The notes: generated by a model not told the origin, from the sequence alone. Positions 35,440 to 45,157 are shown, counted from the stretch's first letter. The stretch is 64,000 nt of DNA from Pedobacter polaris (GCF_005116505.1 NZ_SWBR01000002.1:1246715-1310714), one strand, 5' to 3'. Numbers and translations: made by a program.

Positions 35440-38271
35440 ATGAGGAGAATTTTATTATTATTTAGCATGAGCTGCGCCTTGAGCCTTAGCGCCTTCGCCC
35501 AGCGACCATTAAAAACTGATGCTGTTATTAGTGGTTTCTTTACCATACCTATGGAAACGATGTTAGATACCATCGCAAAAAAAAGCAAGATTAGGTTTAT
35601 CTACGACCATGAAATGATCAAGAATATTCAAATTACAGATCAATTTCATCAAGAACCTGTAAAAAATGTATTGTCTAAAATCTTTAAAAGCAACGACCTT
35701 CACTATTGGGTAGAATCTGATCAAGAAATCTATATCATTAAAATGCCTGAAGACTTGCCTCGGCTTAAAAAAATGGCATTGGTTGGAGATTCTAATTTGT
35801 TTTACTCCAATCAGCATGCAAAAATGGATAAGAAAGAACTACCAATCTTAAATGCAAAACTGAACGCTGAGGTTATTAATGTAAAACCACAAAAAAAAGT
35901 TGAACCATTTACCATTAATGGAAAAGTAATAGATCAAAACACGGGCGAATCATTACCATCGGCAATTATTAAAGTAAGAAATACCAATATTAGTACATCT
36001 ACCAATTCTGATGGTTACTTCACCATATTGCACGTCCCATCAGACACTTGTACGCTAGAAATCAACTATGTTGGCTACAGAAGAGATACTTACGAACTTA
36101 ATAGCGAGAACATAAAAAAAGAAATCGTAATCGGATTATTCATTTCTGTAAAATCACTGAATGAAGTAATTGTTGTGGGTAAAAAGGGAGAAAGTGTTAT
36201 GACGACCGACAAGCGTAGGGTAAGTGTGTTGCAAATTTCTCCAGCAAAGCTTGATGAATTACCAAATATTGGAGAAAGAGATATTTTAAGGTCTTTCCAG
36301 TTAATGCCAGGTATTAGTGGCAGCAATGAATCCTCTTCTGGAGCTTATGTAAGAGGCGGAACACCAGATCAAAACTTGGTGCTTTTTGATGGCTTTACGG
36401 TTTATCAAGTAGATCACCTTTATGGCTTTTTTAGTGCTTTTAATAGTAATAGTGTTAAAGATGTAACGATGTACAAAGGTGGTTTTTCTAGCAAATATGG
36501 CGGACGATTGTCTAGTGTAACGGATATTGTAGGCAAAGAAGGTAATAGTAAAGAATATAATATTGGTGGGGATATTAGCCTTTTAAGTGCTAATCTTTAT
36601 TTAGAAAGACCTATAAATGATAAATCTACCTTATTGCTAGCTTATAGGCGTTCTTACGAAGGTCCCCTCTATAATAAAATCTTTAATAAATTTAACACAA
36701 CAACTACTTCTACCACCGGTGGTCCCGGAGGTGGACCAAGCGGAGGTATGGGTGGCCCTCCAGGTGGCGGTGGAAGAGGTGGCTTTAGTCAAACCGTAAC
36801 TACACCAGCTTCAGCTTTTTATGATTTAAATGCTAAATATACTTATGCTCCCGATCAAAAGAATAGATTTTCATGGAGCGTTTATCAAGGAAATGACAAC
36901 TTAGATAATAGTAAAACCATAGAACTACCTTCATTTATTTCTAGTGGCGGAGAAATTACCAATACCGATAAAACTACTTATGGCAATTTAGGTTCTAGCT
37001 TAAAATGGTCGAGACGTTGGACACCGAAAGTCTATTCAAACACATTAGCTAGTTTCTCTACTTACCATAGCAATAGGGACAATAGCAATAAGGTTACTAT
37101 TGCAGACTCACTTGGTAATGAGACAGAATTAAACAATGGTACCTTTGAAAAAAACAGATTGAAAGATTTTAGTATGAAATCTGATTGGGAGTGGCAAGTT
37201 AAAGATAAAGTAAAAGCACTTTTTGGTGTGTATGCTTCAAACCAAGATGTCTCTTACGAGTATAGCCAAAACGACACCAGCAAATTAATTGACCAACATA
37301 CCAAGGCAAATATTGGTGGGCTTTATGGCGAAATAGAGTTTAGTCCCGGTAAAAACTTGCAAATTAAGCCAGGAATTAGATCAACCATTTACGACCAAAC
37401 CGGAAAGGTCTATTTTGAGCCACGTTTATCTGGAACTTATACTTTAAATGATAAACTTACGCTAAAAGCCTCCACGGGCAAGTTTTATCAATTTACCAAT
37501 CGTGTAATAAGAGAAGACATTTTATCTGGTAGTAGAGATTTTTGGGTATTGGCCAATGGCTCTTCTATTCCGGTAAGTTCGGCTTACCATTACATTGCAG
37601 GTTTTAGTTATGAAGCAGATAAATTTTTAATTGATGTAGAAGGATATTATAAAACGTTAAATAACTTATCTGAATATTCGCAAAGACAAATTGGTAACAG
37701 GAGAACTGGAATTTCTTTAGAGGAGCATTTCTACACGGGTTCTGGTTATACAAAAGGTATCGAATTTCTAATTCAAAAAACAAAGGGTAAATACACAGGG
37801 TGGATAAGTTATACACTCGCCGAAGCAAAAAATAATTTCGAAGCCTATGGTGGTGAATTTGCAGCCAGCCAGGATACTCGACACGAGCTAAAGTCAGTTA
37901 ACTTATATCACTACGGTAGATGGACATTTTCTGCTACCTGGATTTTTGCGACAGGCAAACCTTACACTGCACCTTTAACGAGCTATACCGTTAACGACTA
38001 TAGCGGAAATGCAAGGACATTTTTAACCATAAGCGATAAAAACAGTCAACGTCTTCCATCCTACCACAGGTTAGATATTTCTGCACTGTACGATTTAATT
38101 AAAATTGATAGCCGTAAGATAGGTAGCATTGGCTTCTCCATCTTCAATGCCTATAACCGAGGTAATATATGGTACCAACAATATTCAATTGTAAACAATC
38201 AAGTCATCACATCAAACGTAAACTATTTAGGGCTTACACCTAACATAACACTCAGCTTAAAATGGAAATAA
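35440..38271 (+). CDS. STN-domain TonB-dependent receptor
   Basis: The 943-residue protein starts at the ATG at 35440 (MRRILLLFS), which gives a good signal peptide ending SAFAQ; a TTG 12 bp earlier is less likely. Domains: STN secretin/TonB short N-domain (about 28-105), carboxypeptidase-like regulatory domain (about 165-245, GKVIDQNTGESLPSAIIKV), plug (about 260-370, GAYVRGGTPDQNLVLFDGF) and a 22-strand-type barrel to the end. A glycine-rich loop (residues ~425-450, GGPGGGPSGGMGG) interrupts the barrel. STN domains pass a signal to an inner-membrane anti-sigma factor or regulator. It is followed, with a 10-bp overlap, by a DUF4249 lipoprotein and then a two-component system. Confidence 0.93.
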   Translation: MRRILLLFSMSCALSLSAFAQRPLKTDAVISGFFTIPMETMLDTIAKKSKIRFIYDHEMIKNIQITDQFHQEPVKNVLSKIFKSNDLHYWVESDQEIYIIKMPEDLPRLKKMALVGDSNLFYSNQHAKMDKKELPILNAKLNAEVINVKPQKKVEPFTINGKVIDQNTGESLPSAIIKVRNTNISTSTNSDGYFTILHVPSDTCTLEINYVGYRRDTYELNSENIKKEIVIGLFISVKSLNEVIVVGKKGESVMTTDKRRVSVLQISPAKLDELPNIGERDILRSFQLMPGISGSNESSSGAYVRGGTPDQNLVLFDGFTVYQVDHLYGFFSAFNSNSVKDVTMYKGGFSSKYGGRLSSVTDIVGKEGNSKEYNIGGDISLLSANLYLERPINDKSTLLLAYRRSYEGPLYNKIFNKFNTTTTSTTGGPGGGPSGGMGGPPGGGGRGGFSQTVTTPASAFYDLNAKYTYAPDQKNRFSWSVYQGNDNLDNSKTIELPSFISSGGEITNTDKTTYGNLGSSLKWSRRWTPKVYSNTLASFSTYHSNRDNSNKVTIADSLGNETELNNGTFEKNRLKDFSMKSDWEWQVKDKVKALFGVYASNQDVSYEYSQNDTSKLIDQHTKANIGGLYGEIEFSPGKNLQIKPGIRSTIYDQTGKVYFEPRLSGTYTLNDKLTLKASTGKFYQFTNRVIREDILSGSRDFWVLANGSSIPVSSAYHYIAGFSYEADKFLIDVEGYYKTLNNLSEYSQRQIGNRRTGISLEEHFYTGSGYTKGIEFLIQKTKGKYTGWISYTLAEAKNNFEAYGGEFAASQDTRHELKSVNLYHYGRWTFSATWIFATGKPYTAPLTSYTVNDYSGNARTFLTISDKNSQRLPSYHRLDISALYDLIKIDSRKIGSIGFSIFNAYNRGNIWYQQYSIVNNQVITSNVNYLGLTPNITLSLKWK

Positions 38272-39059
38272 ATAAAAACCTGAAATATCTATTTACTTTA
38301 ATATTCATCGTTATCGTTTACTGCTTTTCATCTTGTCAGAAAGATAATGCAGCTGCAGATTATGCTCGGCCAGTTGTAGAAGCTTATTTAATACCTGGTC
38401 AAGCTTTACAGGTAAAGGTATATTATCAGAAATACCTTGAGGATACGATATCTTATGGATTCCCCATTACGGGATTGGCACTCAAAGTTTCTGATGGAAC
38501 AAGTAATGTTTCGTTAACCGAGACAAAATCTGGCATTTATACTTATGCAGATGCAAATTTCATTAAGGATAGCAAAACTTATGCATTAAGTTTTTCTTAT
38601 TTAGATAAAACGATAAGTGCACAGACTACAATACCAAGTAAACCAGCAAATTTTAAGGCGTCAAGTACGCAGCAAGAAGTCCCAGCAATGACAGTTGGTT
38701 CTACACCAACAACTTTTATACCTGTAACATATAGCTGGGCAAATGCTACATCAGATTATTATATGTTATCGATTCAAAATATAGAAACTTATCCAAGCAG
38801 TATCTCTAGAAATACAAGGTTAAAAAACGAAGTATTGGTTGGTCAAGTTTCTACCTATAATACAGAAGCCATGAATTTTAGCTATGCAGGTAATCATAAA
38901 GTATTATTGTTTCATATTAATAAAGAATATAATGATGCCTTGAAAAACATAGGTGGAAATTCACTTAATTTAACAAATCCATCAACAAATGTTATCAATG
39001 GTTTAGGTATTTTTACCGGACTTAGAGCAGATACTTTAGACTTGTTTGTTTATCAGTAA
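38262..39059 (+). CDS. DUF4249 outer-membrane lipoprotein
   Basis: The 265-residue protein has a signal peptide with a lipobox-like YCFSSC ending near residue 25 and a mature beta-rich domain beginning QKDNAAADYARPVVEAYL, as in the DUF4249 family. Genes of this family typically follow TonB receptors of the type just upstream, suggesting that the lipoprotein sits on or in the receptor and helps capture its substrate (inference). Its ATG lies within the last codons of the receptor gene (10-bp overlap), indicating translational coupling. Confidence 0.85.
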   Translation: MEINKNLKYLFTLIFIVIVYCFSSCQKDNAAADYARPVVEAYLIPGQALQVKVYYQKYLEDTISYGFPITGLALKVSDGTSNVSLTETKSGIYTYADANFIKDSKTYALSFSYLDKTISAQTTIPSKPANFKASSTQQEVPAMTVGSTPTTFIPVTYSWANATSDYYMLSIQNIETYPSSISRNTRLKNEVLVGQVSTYNTEAMNFSYAGNHKVLLFHINKEYNDALKNIGGNSLNLTNPSTNVINGLGIFTGLRADTLDLFVYQ

Positions 39060-39088
39060 AACATTAATAAGCAACACGATAACTAAGA

Positions 39089-40132
39089 ATGGTAAAATTA
39101 AAATCCTGGAGGTTTTTTAACATCGTTATCCCTCTTCTATTTTGGGTTATTGTATTTAGTTTGCCCTATTTTTCTGGGCCAGATAACTTTCCAAAAGAGT
39201 TTCGTGAGCAACACTTAAAGAGCATGTTAGTTTCTAACTCGCTTCTTATCATCATTTTCTATGTACATAGTTATTTAATTTATCCCATTAGAGAAAAGAA
39301 AAATGGCATACTGTTCTATATTACCCTATTACTAGCATGTATGGCTATTTATCTTTGCACCAAAGATCTCTTTAGACCAGATTTTCCAAAAAATCCAATG
39401 TTTACTAAAGGGCAAAGGCAATTTGGACCACCCCTATTAAACATCATGTCTATTTTTCCTTTTCTTTTTGTAATTGTCGCCAGCTTCTGCCATCAATTAT
39501 ATTTAGATAAGGTGAGGAGAGAAAAATTAATCAAAGAGCGTGAAAACATCCATCTAAAAACAGAGCTTGATTTTCTTTCCTCACAAATCAGCCCTCATTT
39601 TATGTTTAATATTTTAAACACTATGGTATCTATGGCAAGAAAAAAATCTGAGGAATTGGAATCATCACTCATTAATCTCTCTCAGTTGATGCGTTACATG
39701 CTTTATGACACCAATGGCAAACCGATTAATCTTGCTGATGAAATAGAATATCTAAAAAGCTATGTTAATTTGCAATTAATTAGGTTTAAGGACGATGTAA
39801 ATGTAAATATTCAGTTAACAGGAAATTTTGAGAATTTGCTCATAGAACCTATGTTACTTATTCCTTTCATAGAGAACGCATTTAAGCATGGGATTGGAAA
39901 CATTCAAAATCCAACTATTAATATTTCTATTCAAGTAGATGATAAAGAACCATCTTTGAAGCTGATGGTCATCAATAATGTAGCACTAATAGAAACAAAA
40001 CCAGAGAAAAGCTCAGGAATAGGGTTAAATAATGTTAAAAGAAGGCTAGAATTGCTCTATAAGGGTAGGCACCTACTCCATACCCAACAAAAAGATAATA
40101 CTTTTATAGCTATACTTCAAATTACCTTATAA
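39089..40132 (+). CDS. LytS/YehU-type sensor histidine kinase
   Basis: The 347-residue protein has four membrane helices (about 10-28, 48-65, 74-90 and 116-135), a coiled-coil linker, and a His-kinase domain with the phosphorylated H170 in SSQISPHFMFNILNT. The ATPase part shows the N box LIPFIENAFKHG near 258 and the G box SSGIGLNNVKRRL near 310. There is no separate extracellular sensor domain, so it probably senses through its membrane part or a partner such as the receptor/lipoprotein encoded upstream. The response regulator follows after one base. Confidence 0.93.
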   Translation: MVKLKSWRFFNIVIPLLFWVIVFSLPYFSGPDNFPKEFREQHLKSMLVSNSLLIIIFYVHSYLIYPIREKKNGILFYITLLLACMAIYLCTKDLFRPDFPKNPMFTKGQRQFGPPLLNIMSIFPFLFVIVASFCHQLYLDKVRREKLIKERENIHLKTELDFLSSQISPHFMFNILNTMVSMARKKSEELESSLINLSQLMRYMLYDTNGKPINLADEIEYLKSYVNLQLIRFKDDVNVNIQLTGNFENLLIEPMLLIPFIENAFKHGIGNIQNPTINISIQVDDKEPSLKLMVINNVALIETKPEKSSGIGLNNVKRRLELLYKGRHLLHTQQKDNTFIAILQITL

Positions 40133-40133
40133 A

Positions 40134-40832
40134 ATGAATTGCATTTTAGTTGATGATGAGAAACCTGCGCTAGAATTATTAGAGGACAATGTAAAACAAA
40201 TCCCTTTTTTAAATCTAATAGCAACTTGTCGTAATCCCTTACATGTAGCTGACTTACTAGAGAAAAATGTTATTGACTTGATTTTTTTAGATATACATAT
40301 GCCAAGCATTAATGGTCTTGAATTACTAAAAACACTCAAAAATCCACCAATGGTTATTCTAGTTACAGCTTATGAGGAATATGCAATAGATGGTTTTAAT
40401 TTAGATGTAGTAGATTATTTGGTTAAACCAACCCCATTTAATCGTTTCTTAAAGGCAGTAAATAAGGCCCACGAACTTTATTTGAGCAAACAGAAGAGAG
40501 TTTTGCCAGAAAATGATTACGTATTTGTAAATGCAAATTATTCATTAATTAAAGTAAAAATACAGGATATTACCTTTATTGAAGGACTTAAAGACTATGT
40601 GAGAATTCATATAACTACAGGAAAACCAATAATTACAAGATTAGGGCTAAAGGGCCTAGAGGAAAGATTGGGCGCAAGCAAATTTATCCGCATCCATAAA
40701 TCATATATTATTGCGTTAGATAAAATCGAATCGATTCAAAAAACCCAATTAGTTGTTGCTGGAGAAGAAATCCCAGTTGGCAATGGTTATCGCGATTTAC
40801 TGCAAGAATACATCAACCACAAAAACTTATAA
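40134..40832 (+). CDS. LytTR-type response regulator
   Basis: The 232-residue protein has a receiver domain (1-118) with acidic pocket D7-D8, phospho-acceptor D53 in IFLDIHMPS, T78 and K98, followed by a LytTR DNA-binding domain (about 130-230) with the hallmarks IKVKIQDITFIEGLKDYVRI (split: FIEGLKDYVRI) and FIRIHKSYIIALDKIE. It pairs with the LytS-type kinase one base upstream. The likely target is this same operon, forming a feedback loop, but no binding site was identified. It ends at a strong bidirectional terminator. Confidence 0.94.
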   Translation: MNCILVDDEKPALELLEDNVKQIPFLNLIATCRNPLHVADLLEKNVIDLIFLDIHMPSINGLELLKTLKNPPMVILVTAYEEYAIDGFNLDVVDYLVKPTPFNRFLKAVNKAHELYLSKQKRVLPENDYVFVNANYSLIKVKIQDITFIEGLKDYVRIHITTGKPIITRLGLKGLEERLGASKFIRIHKSYIIALDKIESIQKTQLVVAGEEIPVGNGYRDLLQEYINHKNL

Positions 40833-40836
40833 AAAA

Positions 40837-40866
40837 GGGCTTCATTTTTAAAAATGAAGCCCTTTT
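40837..40866. terminator. Bidirectional intrinsic terminator
   Basis: AAGGGCTTCATTTTT pairs perfectly with AAAAATGAAGCCCTT. T runs follow on both strands, so it ends both the LytTR operon and the convergent fbaA transcript. Confidence 0.9.
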
Positions 40867-40883
40867 ATTTTGGTATAGCTTAC

Positions 40884-41963
40884 TTATAATTTATCGTTTG
40901 CATTAATGCAATTCAAATCTTCAAAAGCGCCAGTTAAACGTTTCACAAATTCTTCTTCGCCTTTACGTAACCAAACACGTGGATCATAGTATTTTTTATT
41001 TGGCTTATCATCTCCATCCGGATTACCAATTTGACCTTGCAAAAATGCTTCGTTCTTTTTGTAATAATCTAAAATACCTTGCCAAAATGCCCATTGCATA
41101 TCAGTATCAATGTTCATTTTAATTGCACCATAAGAAATAGCTTCTCTAATTTCTTCTTGAGATGAGCCAGAACCCCCATGAAACACAAAATTGATTGGTT
41201 TCTCTGCAGTTAAGCTATATTTTTCTTTGATATAATCTTGAGAATTTTTAAGAATAATTGGCTGTAATTTTACGTTACCTGGTTTGTAAACACCATGCAC
41301 GTTACCAAAAGCCGCAGCGATAGTAAAACGATCACTTACTTTACTTAATTCATCGTAAGCATAAGCAACTTCACTAGGTTGAGTATATAATTTAGAGCTA
41401 TCTACATCACTATTATCAACACCATCTTCTTCCCCACCGGTAACACCTAATTCAATTTCAATGGTCATTCCCATTTTGTTCATGCGTTTGAAATATTCAA
41501 CACAAACTTCCATGTTTTCTTCGATAGATTCTTCTGAAAGATCCAACATGTGTGATGAAAATAGAGGTTTACCTGTTTCTGCAAAGAATTTTTCGCCATG
41601 TGTTAAAAGGCCATCAATCCAAGGCAATAACTTTTTAGCAGCATGATCTGTATGTAAAACTACAGCAACACCATAATGCTCTGCTAATAAATGAACATGC
41701 TTAGCTGCAGAAACTGCACCTAAAACGCAAGCATTTAAGTTATCATTATTTAAAGTTTTACCTGCGTAAAACTGTGCACCTCCATTAGAAAGTTGGATCA
41801 TTACAGGTGAGTTTACTGCTTTTGCAGTTTCCATTACCGCATTTATAGTATTGGTACCTGTAACATTTACCGCTGGTAATGCAAATTGATGTTTTTTAGC
41901 CTGTTCAAATAATTCCTGAACGGCTGCTCCGTAAATTACGCCTTTATAGCCTTTTAAACTCAT
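40884..41963 (-). CDS. fbaA: Class II fructose-bisphosphate aldolase
   Basis: The 359-residue zinc-dependent aldolase of glycolysis and gluconeogenesis has zinc ligands visible as H107 in VVLHTDHAAKKLLPWIDGLL (split: LHTDHAAKKLLPW), the GGEEDGVDNSDVDSSKLY loop with its acidic residues, FGNVHGVYKPGNV (His) and NFVFHGGSGSS (His). Length and motifs match the FbaA (E. coli-like, type A) group. It is monocistronic, convergent with the LytTR gene and divergent from accD. Confidence 0.95.
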   Translation of the reverse strand: MSLKGYKGVIYGAAVQELFEQAKKHQFALPAVNVTGTNTINAVMETAKAVNSPVMIQLSNGGAQFYAGKTLNNDNLNACVLGAVSAAKHVHLLAEHYGVAVVLHTDHAAKKLLPWIDGLLTHGEKFFAETGKPLFSSHMLDLSEESIEENMEVCVEYFKRMNKMGMTIEIELGVTGGEEDGVDNSDVDSSKLYTQPSEVAYAYDELSKVSDRFTIAAAFGNVHGVYKPGNVKLQPIILKNSQDYIKEKYSLTAEKPINFVFHGGSGSSQEEIREAISYGAIKMNIDTDMQWAFWQGILDYYKKNEAFLQGQIGNPDGDDKPNKKYYDPRVWLRKGEEEFVKRLTGAFEDLNCINANDKL

Positions 41964-42148
41964 TTCTATTTAAATTTGATGTTCCGAAGTTATAAAAAAA
42001 ATTAAGAAAACAACAATTTTTACCTAAGTGTACTTTTTACAATAACTACAGCTTATTTTTACCATTTGCCACAAAACAGTTCATCAAAAACAGGTGCTAT
42101 TGTTAAAAAAATTTTCGTTTCTTTGTACTCGCATTTTTAAAAGTAAAC

Positions 42149-42994
42149 ATGGCTTGGTTTAAGAGAGAAAAAAAAGGTATCAGTACCACTACCGAAGAAA
42201 AGAAAGAAGCACCAGACGGCTTGTGGAATAAGTGCCCAAATTGTAAAAAAGCACTTCACAGTGCAGATTTAATAGAAAACAAATACGTTTGCCACTATTG
42301 TGATTATCATTTAAGAATTGGTTCTAAAGAATATTTTCAAGTTCTTTTTGACAATAATGAGTTTACAGAAATGTTTGCAAACTTAACATCTGGTGATCCG
42401 CTACAATTTAACGACAATAAACCTTATACAGATAGAATTGTAGAAAGTCAAGCAAAAACTGGTTTAAAAGATGCTATTCGTGCTGCTCATGGTAAAATAG
42501 ATGGTCAAGAATTAATGGTAGCTTGTATGGATTTTGCTTTTATTGGTGGTTCTATGGGTTCGGTAGTTGGAGAAAAAATTGCCCGTTCTATTGATTATAG
42601 CATTAAAAATAAAGTGCCATTCTTAATGATTTCTAAATCTGGTGGTGCCCGTATGATGGAAGCTGCATTTTCATTAATGCAAATGGCTAAAACTTCGGCT
42701 AAACTGGCATTGTTAAGTCAAGCTAAAATTCCATATATCTCTTTACTTACCGACCCTACAACTGGGGGTGTTACCGCATCTTATGCTATGTTGGGAGACA
42801 TTAATATTGCAGAACCAGGTGCCTTAATCGGCTTTGCTGGTCCACGTGTAATCAAAGAAACTATAAAAAAAGATTTACCAAAAGGCTTCCAAACTTCTGA
42901 ATTTGTATTAGAGCACGGCTTTTTAGATTTTATTGTTGATAGAAGACAGATGAAAGCTAAACTGGCAACGTTCTTGAAAATGATGAAGAATTAA
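42149..42994 (+). CDS. accD: Acetyl-CoA carboxylase carboxyltransferase subunit beta
   Basis: The 281-residue protein has the N-terminal zinc ribbon C29-P-N-C32...C48-H-Y-C51 and the crotonase-like carboxyltransferase core with [11 protein letters not shown] and [14 protein letters not shown] and GFAGPRVI. It transfers the carboxyl group from biotin to acetyl-CoA together with AccA, making malonyl-CoA for fatty-acid synthesis. AccA is not in this window. The product starts [10 protein letters not shown], as in other Bacteroidota AccD. Confidence 0.95.
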   Translation: MAWFKREKKGISTTTEEKKEAPDGLWNKCPNCKKALHSADLIENKYVCHYCDYHLRIGSKEYFQVLFDNNEFTEMFANLTSGDPLQFNDNKPYTDRIVESQAKTGLKDAIRAAHGKIDGQELMVACMDFAFIGGSMGSVVGEKIARSIDYSIKNKVPFLMISKSGGARMMEAAFSLMQMAKTSAKLALLSQAKIPYISLLTDPTTGGVTASYAMLGDINIAEPGALIGFAGPRVIKETIKKDLPKGFQTSEFVLEHGFLDFIVDRRQMKAKLATFLKMMKN

Positions 42995-43090
42995 TTAGTT
43001 CAATAGTTCACTTGTCATTAGTTCATTAGGTAGGTTGGTTGCCAAACCAATAATACTGTTGAACCAATGATACCAATGAACCAAATATAT

Positions 43091-43196
43091 CAGAAAAGCA
43101 GGGTTCGAAATTCGTAGGAATGTCAATCCTGCTTTTTGCTTTACTTCACTTCGTTCCGTGTTCGCTACAATCAGGTTTAAATACATAGGTTTGTAC
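43091..43196 (-). repeat. Dispersed element with ATTTAAACCTGATTG core, copy A
   Basis: On the minus strand it reads ACAAACC..TATTTAAACCTGATTG...GCAAAAAGCAGGATTG. Copy B is at 49319-49392 (plus). The middle parts differ. Confidence 0.5.
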
Positions 43197-43236
43197 AGCT
43201 ATTTAAGGTTTCTGCAAACGTAAAAAACATTTAATA

Positions 43237-43283
43237 ATCGGATATTAAAGGATTATATTCGTTTGTTAATCTTTATATCCGAT
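43237..43283. repeat. Inverted repeat with ATCGGATAT arms
   Basis: ATCGGATATTAAAGGATTA pairs with TAATCTTTATATCCGAT with two single-base bulges around a 10-12-base loop. There is no T tail. It could be a hairpin in the leader of the 43358 gene or an operator. Confidence 0.5.
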
Positions 43284-43357
43284 ATGTAGCGTAAGCGGCA
43301 ACTTATCGGCAACCTTCGATTACATTAACTACTAATAGGCAAACAGAACTTAAAAAA

Positions 43358-43837
43358 ATGACAATGACTTTAAAGACTATTATAATGACAACTGTTGTAT
43401 TGTTATTTTCTATAACAGACATTAAAGCTCAAAATGCTTGCCCTCTTAATTTTGGCAGCAAACAATTGGAAAAAGCAAAGCATGACATTAAGAATTGGAA
43501 CGGAAAAATAATAGCTTGTGATGTTGAAGTAATTCAAGTTGAAAAAGGATATCAAAGCAAACCCTACTATAAAGTAAAACTTGAAGATGGCGGACAATTT
43601 TGGGTTGGTTCATTGGTAACAAGTGGCTACGAAAAGACTAGTGCAAAGCTTAGACTTTTGGGTTACTTTTCATTAGTCGATAAAGACGATATTGGAAATA
43701 AATTTAATAAAGACGGTTTTCATATTTTATCATTTGTAGTTATTGACCTTGCGACAAAACAAATGGCAATGTTTCCTGGCTCTGACAAACAAGTTAAAGA
43801 ATGGATGAATGGAACTGTTCCTGTTGGGCAAAAATAA
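43358..43837 (+). CDS. Hypothetical secreted protein
   Basis: The 159-residue protein has a signal peptide (about 1-24, ending DIKAQ). The mature part starts NACPLNFGSKQLEKAKHD and contains short beta-rich blocks (GKIIACDVEVIQVEKG, YYKVKLEDGGQFWVGSLV) that look like an OB-fold or small barrel. Two cysteines could form a disulfide. I recognise no family. It is the first of three small secreted-protein genes on the same strand (43358-45150). Confidence 0.7.
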   Translation: MTMTLKTIIMTTVVLLFSITDIKAQNACPLNFGSKQLEKAKHDIKNWNGKIIACDVEVIQVEKGYQSKPYYKVKLEDGGQFWVGSLVTSGYEKTSAKLRLLGYFSLVDKDDIGNKFNKDGFHILSFVVIDLATKQMAMFPGSDKQVKEWMNGTVPVGQK

Positions 43838-43938
43838 AATTAATAACAGCGAGTTAAATAGGATGGCAGAAGAAAGGGGCTTCAAAAAAATCCTTATTAA
43901 ATTGAAATCTTTATCTTAGTTATTCAAAATCATTTCAA

Positions 43939-44667
43939 ATGAAAAAACTATTGCTATCCGTATTTGGCTTAATCTTACTTTCTAGTTTTACAATTAGCCA
44001 TTTAAATAAACCAAAGGCAATTGTAGTGTGGCAACCATCACATCAAACAGATACTGGAAAAGACTTTAGTGAAGCGGCTGTTTGCAATGGCATTATTGAG
44101 GCTGCAATAGCTGGAAAACCAAATTTAAAAGAATACAAAGTTTGGAGTTTAAATAAGCCAAACCTTCATCATCCAAATGTAGGGAGCAACACAATTATAG
44201 AACACACATCTGCAGTTATTGATGGCAAAATATCAGGCTATGCTTACGAGTTGCAAGAGTCGAACAAGAAGAATCCAACTGTTTTTATAGCAGTTCATAA
44301 TAACGGTGGCACAAAACGCCATGCCATTTGGGGTTTTATTCATGATGGGGATGAATATGAAGCAGAAAACAGAGCCTTAGCAGCAAGGTTAATTGCAGCA
44401 GTTAGTGCAGTTACAGATTTAGAAAATAGAGGTGTTCAATTAGATAGTTCAACTGGCAGAAATGATTACACCTGCAAAAGCACTGGAAAAAAAGCATTCT
44501 ATAGTCTTGATGAACATATCAATACTGCCAAATACAGGGTGCTTTTAGAAGTAGGTGACAATGGTGTAAGCAAAGAATTCTTGGAAAATCCTGCTAACCA
44601 GAAAAAAATGGGTGAAGCCATTAAAGCTGAATTGGCGAAATGGCTTACTGAAAAAAATTTAAATTAA
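43939..44667 (+). CDS. Secreted N-acetylmuramoyl-L-alanine amidase-like protein (Amidase_3 fold)
   Basis: The 242-residue protein has an N-terminal signal (about 1-20). The spacing of candidate zinc and catalytic residues fits Amidase_3: H35 in WQPSHQTDTGKDFSEAAV with E45, H120 in FIAVHNNGG, and E204 in VLLEVGDNG. These enzymes cut the amide bond between MurNAc and the stem peptide. The sequence is divergent (SHQT in place of the usual GHGG), so substrate and activity are uncertain. A YCII-like gene follows 18 bp later. Confidence 0.65.
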   Translation: MKKLLLSVFGLILLSSFTISHLNKPKAIVVWQPSHQTDTGKDFSEAAVCNGIIEAAIAGKPNLKEYKVWSLNKPNLHHPNVGSNTIIEHTSAVIDGKISGYAYELQESNKKNPTVFIAVHNNGGTKRHAIWGFIHDGDEYEAENRALAARLIAAVSAVTDLENRGVQLDSSTGRNDYTCKSTGKKAFYSLDEHINTAKYRVLLEVGDNGVSKEFLENPANQKKMGEAIKAELAKWLTEKNLN

Positions 44668-44685
44668 TTCATAAATCATAATACC

Positions 44686-45150
44686 ATGAAAAAATTAATG
44701 TTCTTATTTATCTGCTTATCAATAGGATTTGTTGTAAATGCACAAGACAAAAAAGTAAATCCAAATTACGATGCTGCCCTAGCAAAACAGTATGGTGCCG
44801 ATGATTATGGAATGAAAATGTATGTTTTAGTAATCTTGAAAACAGGAACAAATACTACTGCCACCAAAGCAGAAACTGATAGCTTATTTGCAGGACATAT
44901 GGCTAATATAGGCAAATTGGTTAAATTAAATAAACTCGTAGTAGCTGGTCCATTGGGAAAGAACGACAAAACTTACCGTGGTATTTTTATCTTAAATACG
45001 AAATCAATTGATGAAGCGAAAGAGTTATTAGGCACTGACCCTGCCTATAAAGCAAAGTTACTCGACGCCGAAATTATCAATTGGTATGGCTCTGCAGCCT
45101 TGGCCGAGTATTTAAAAGCAGATGATAAAATTGGAAAGTATAAATTTTAG
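44686..45150 (+). CDS. Secreted YCII-related protein
   Basis: The 154-residue protein has a signal peptide (about 1-19, ending VVNAQ) and a dimeric alpha/beta-barrel YCII-like domain (about 41-135) with MYVLVILKTG, LFAGHMANIGKLVKLNKLVVAGPL (split: GHMANIGKL) and the C-terminal strand ILNTKSIDEAKELL. The His in GHMANI is the usual conserved residue. YCII proteins are mostly uncharacterised; an exported version is common in Bacteroidota. It lies 18 bp after the amidase-like gene. Confidence 0.8.
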   Translation: MKKLMFLFICLSIGFVVNAQDKKVNPNYDAALAKQYGADDYGMKMYVLVILKTGTNTTATKAETDSLFAGHMANIGKLVKLNKLVVAGPLGKNDKTYRGIFILNTKSIDEAKELLGTDPAYKAKLLDAEIINWYGSAALAEYLKADDKIGKYKF

Positions 45151-45157
45151 TTAGTTT

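Larger units (their letters stand above)
42995..43357. other. Intergenic region rich in dispersed repeats
   Basis: Three items are seen: GTTCATTAG/CCAATGAACC repeats (42996-43085); an element sharing ATTTAAACCTGATTG and AAAGCAGGA with 49319-49392 in opposite orientation (43091-43196); and an imperfect inverted repeat with ATCGGATAT ends (43237-43283). No gene or exact promoter box is apparent for the downstream secreted-protein gene. Confidence 0.55.

Noticed and set aside
43100..43140. Possible tRNA (GGTTCGAAATTC resembles a T-loop)
   Set aside because: No acceptor, D or anticodon stems can be folded around it; it belongs to a dispersed intergenic element.
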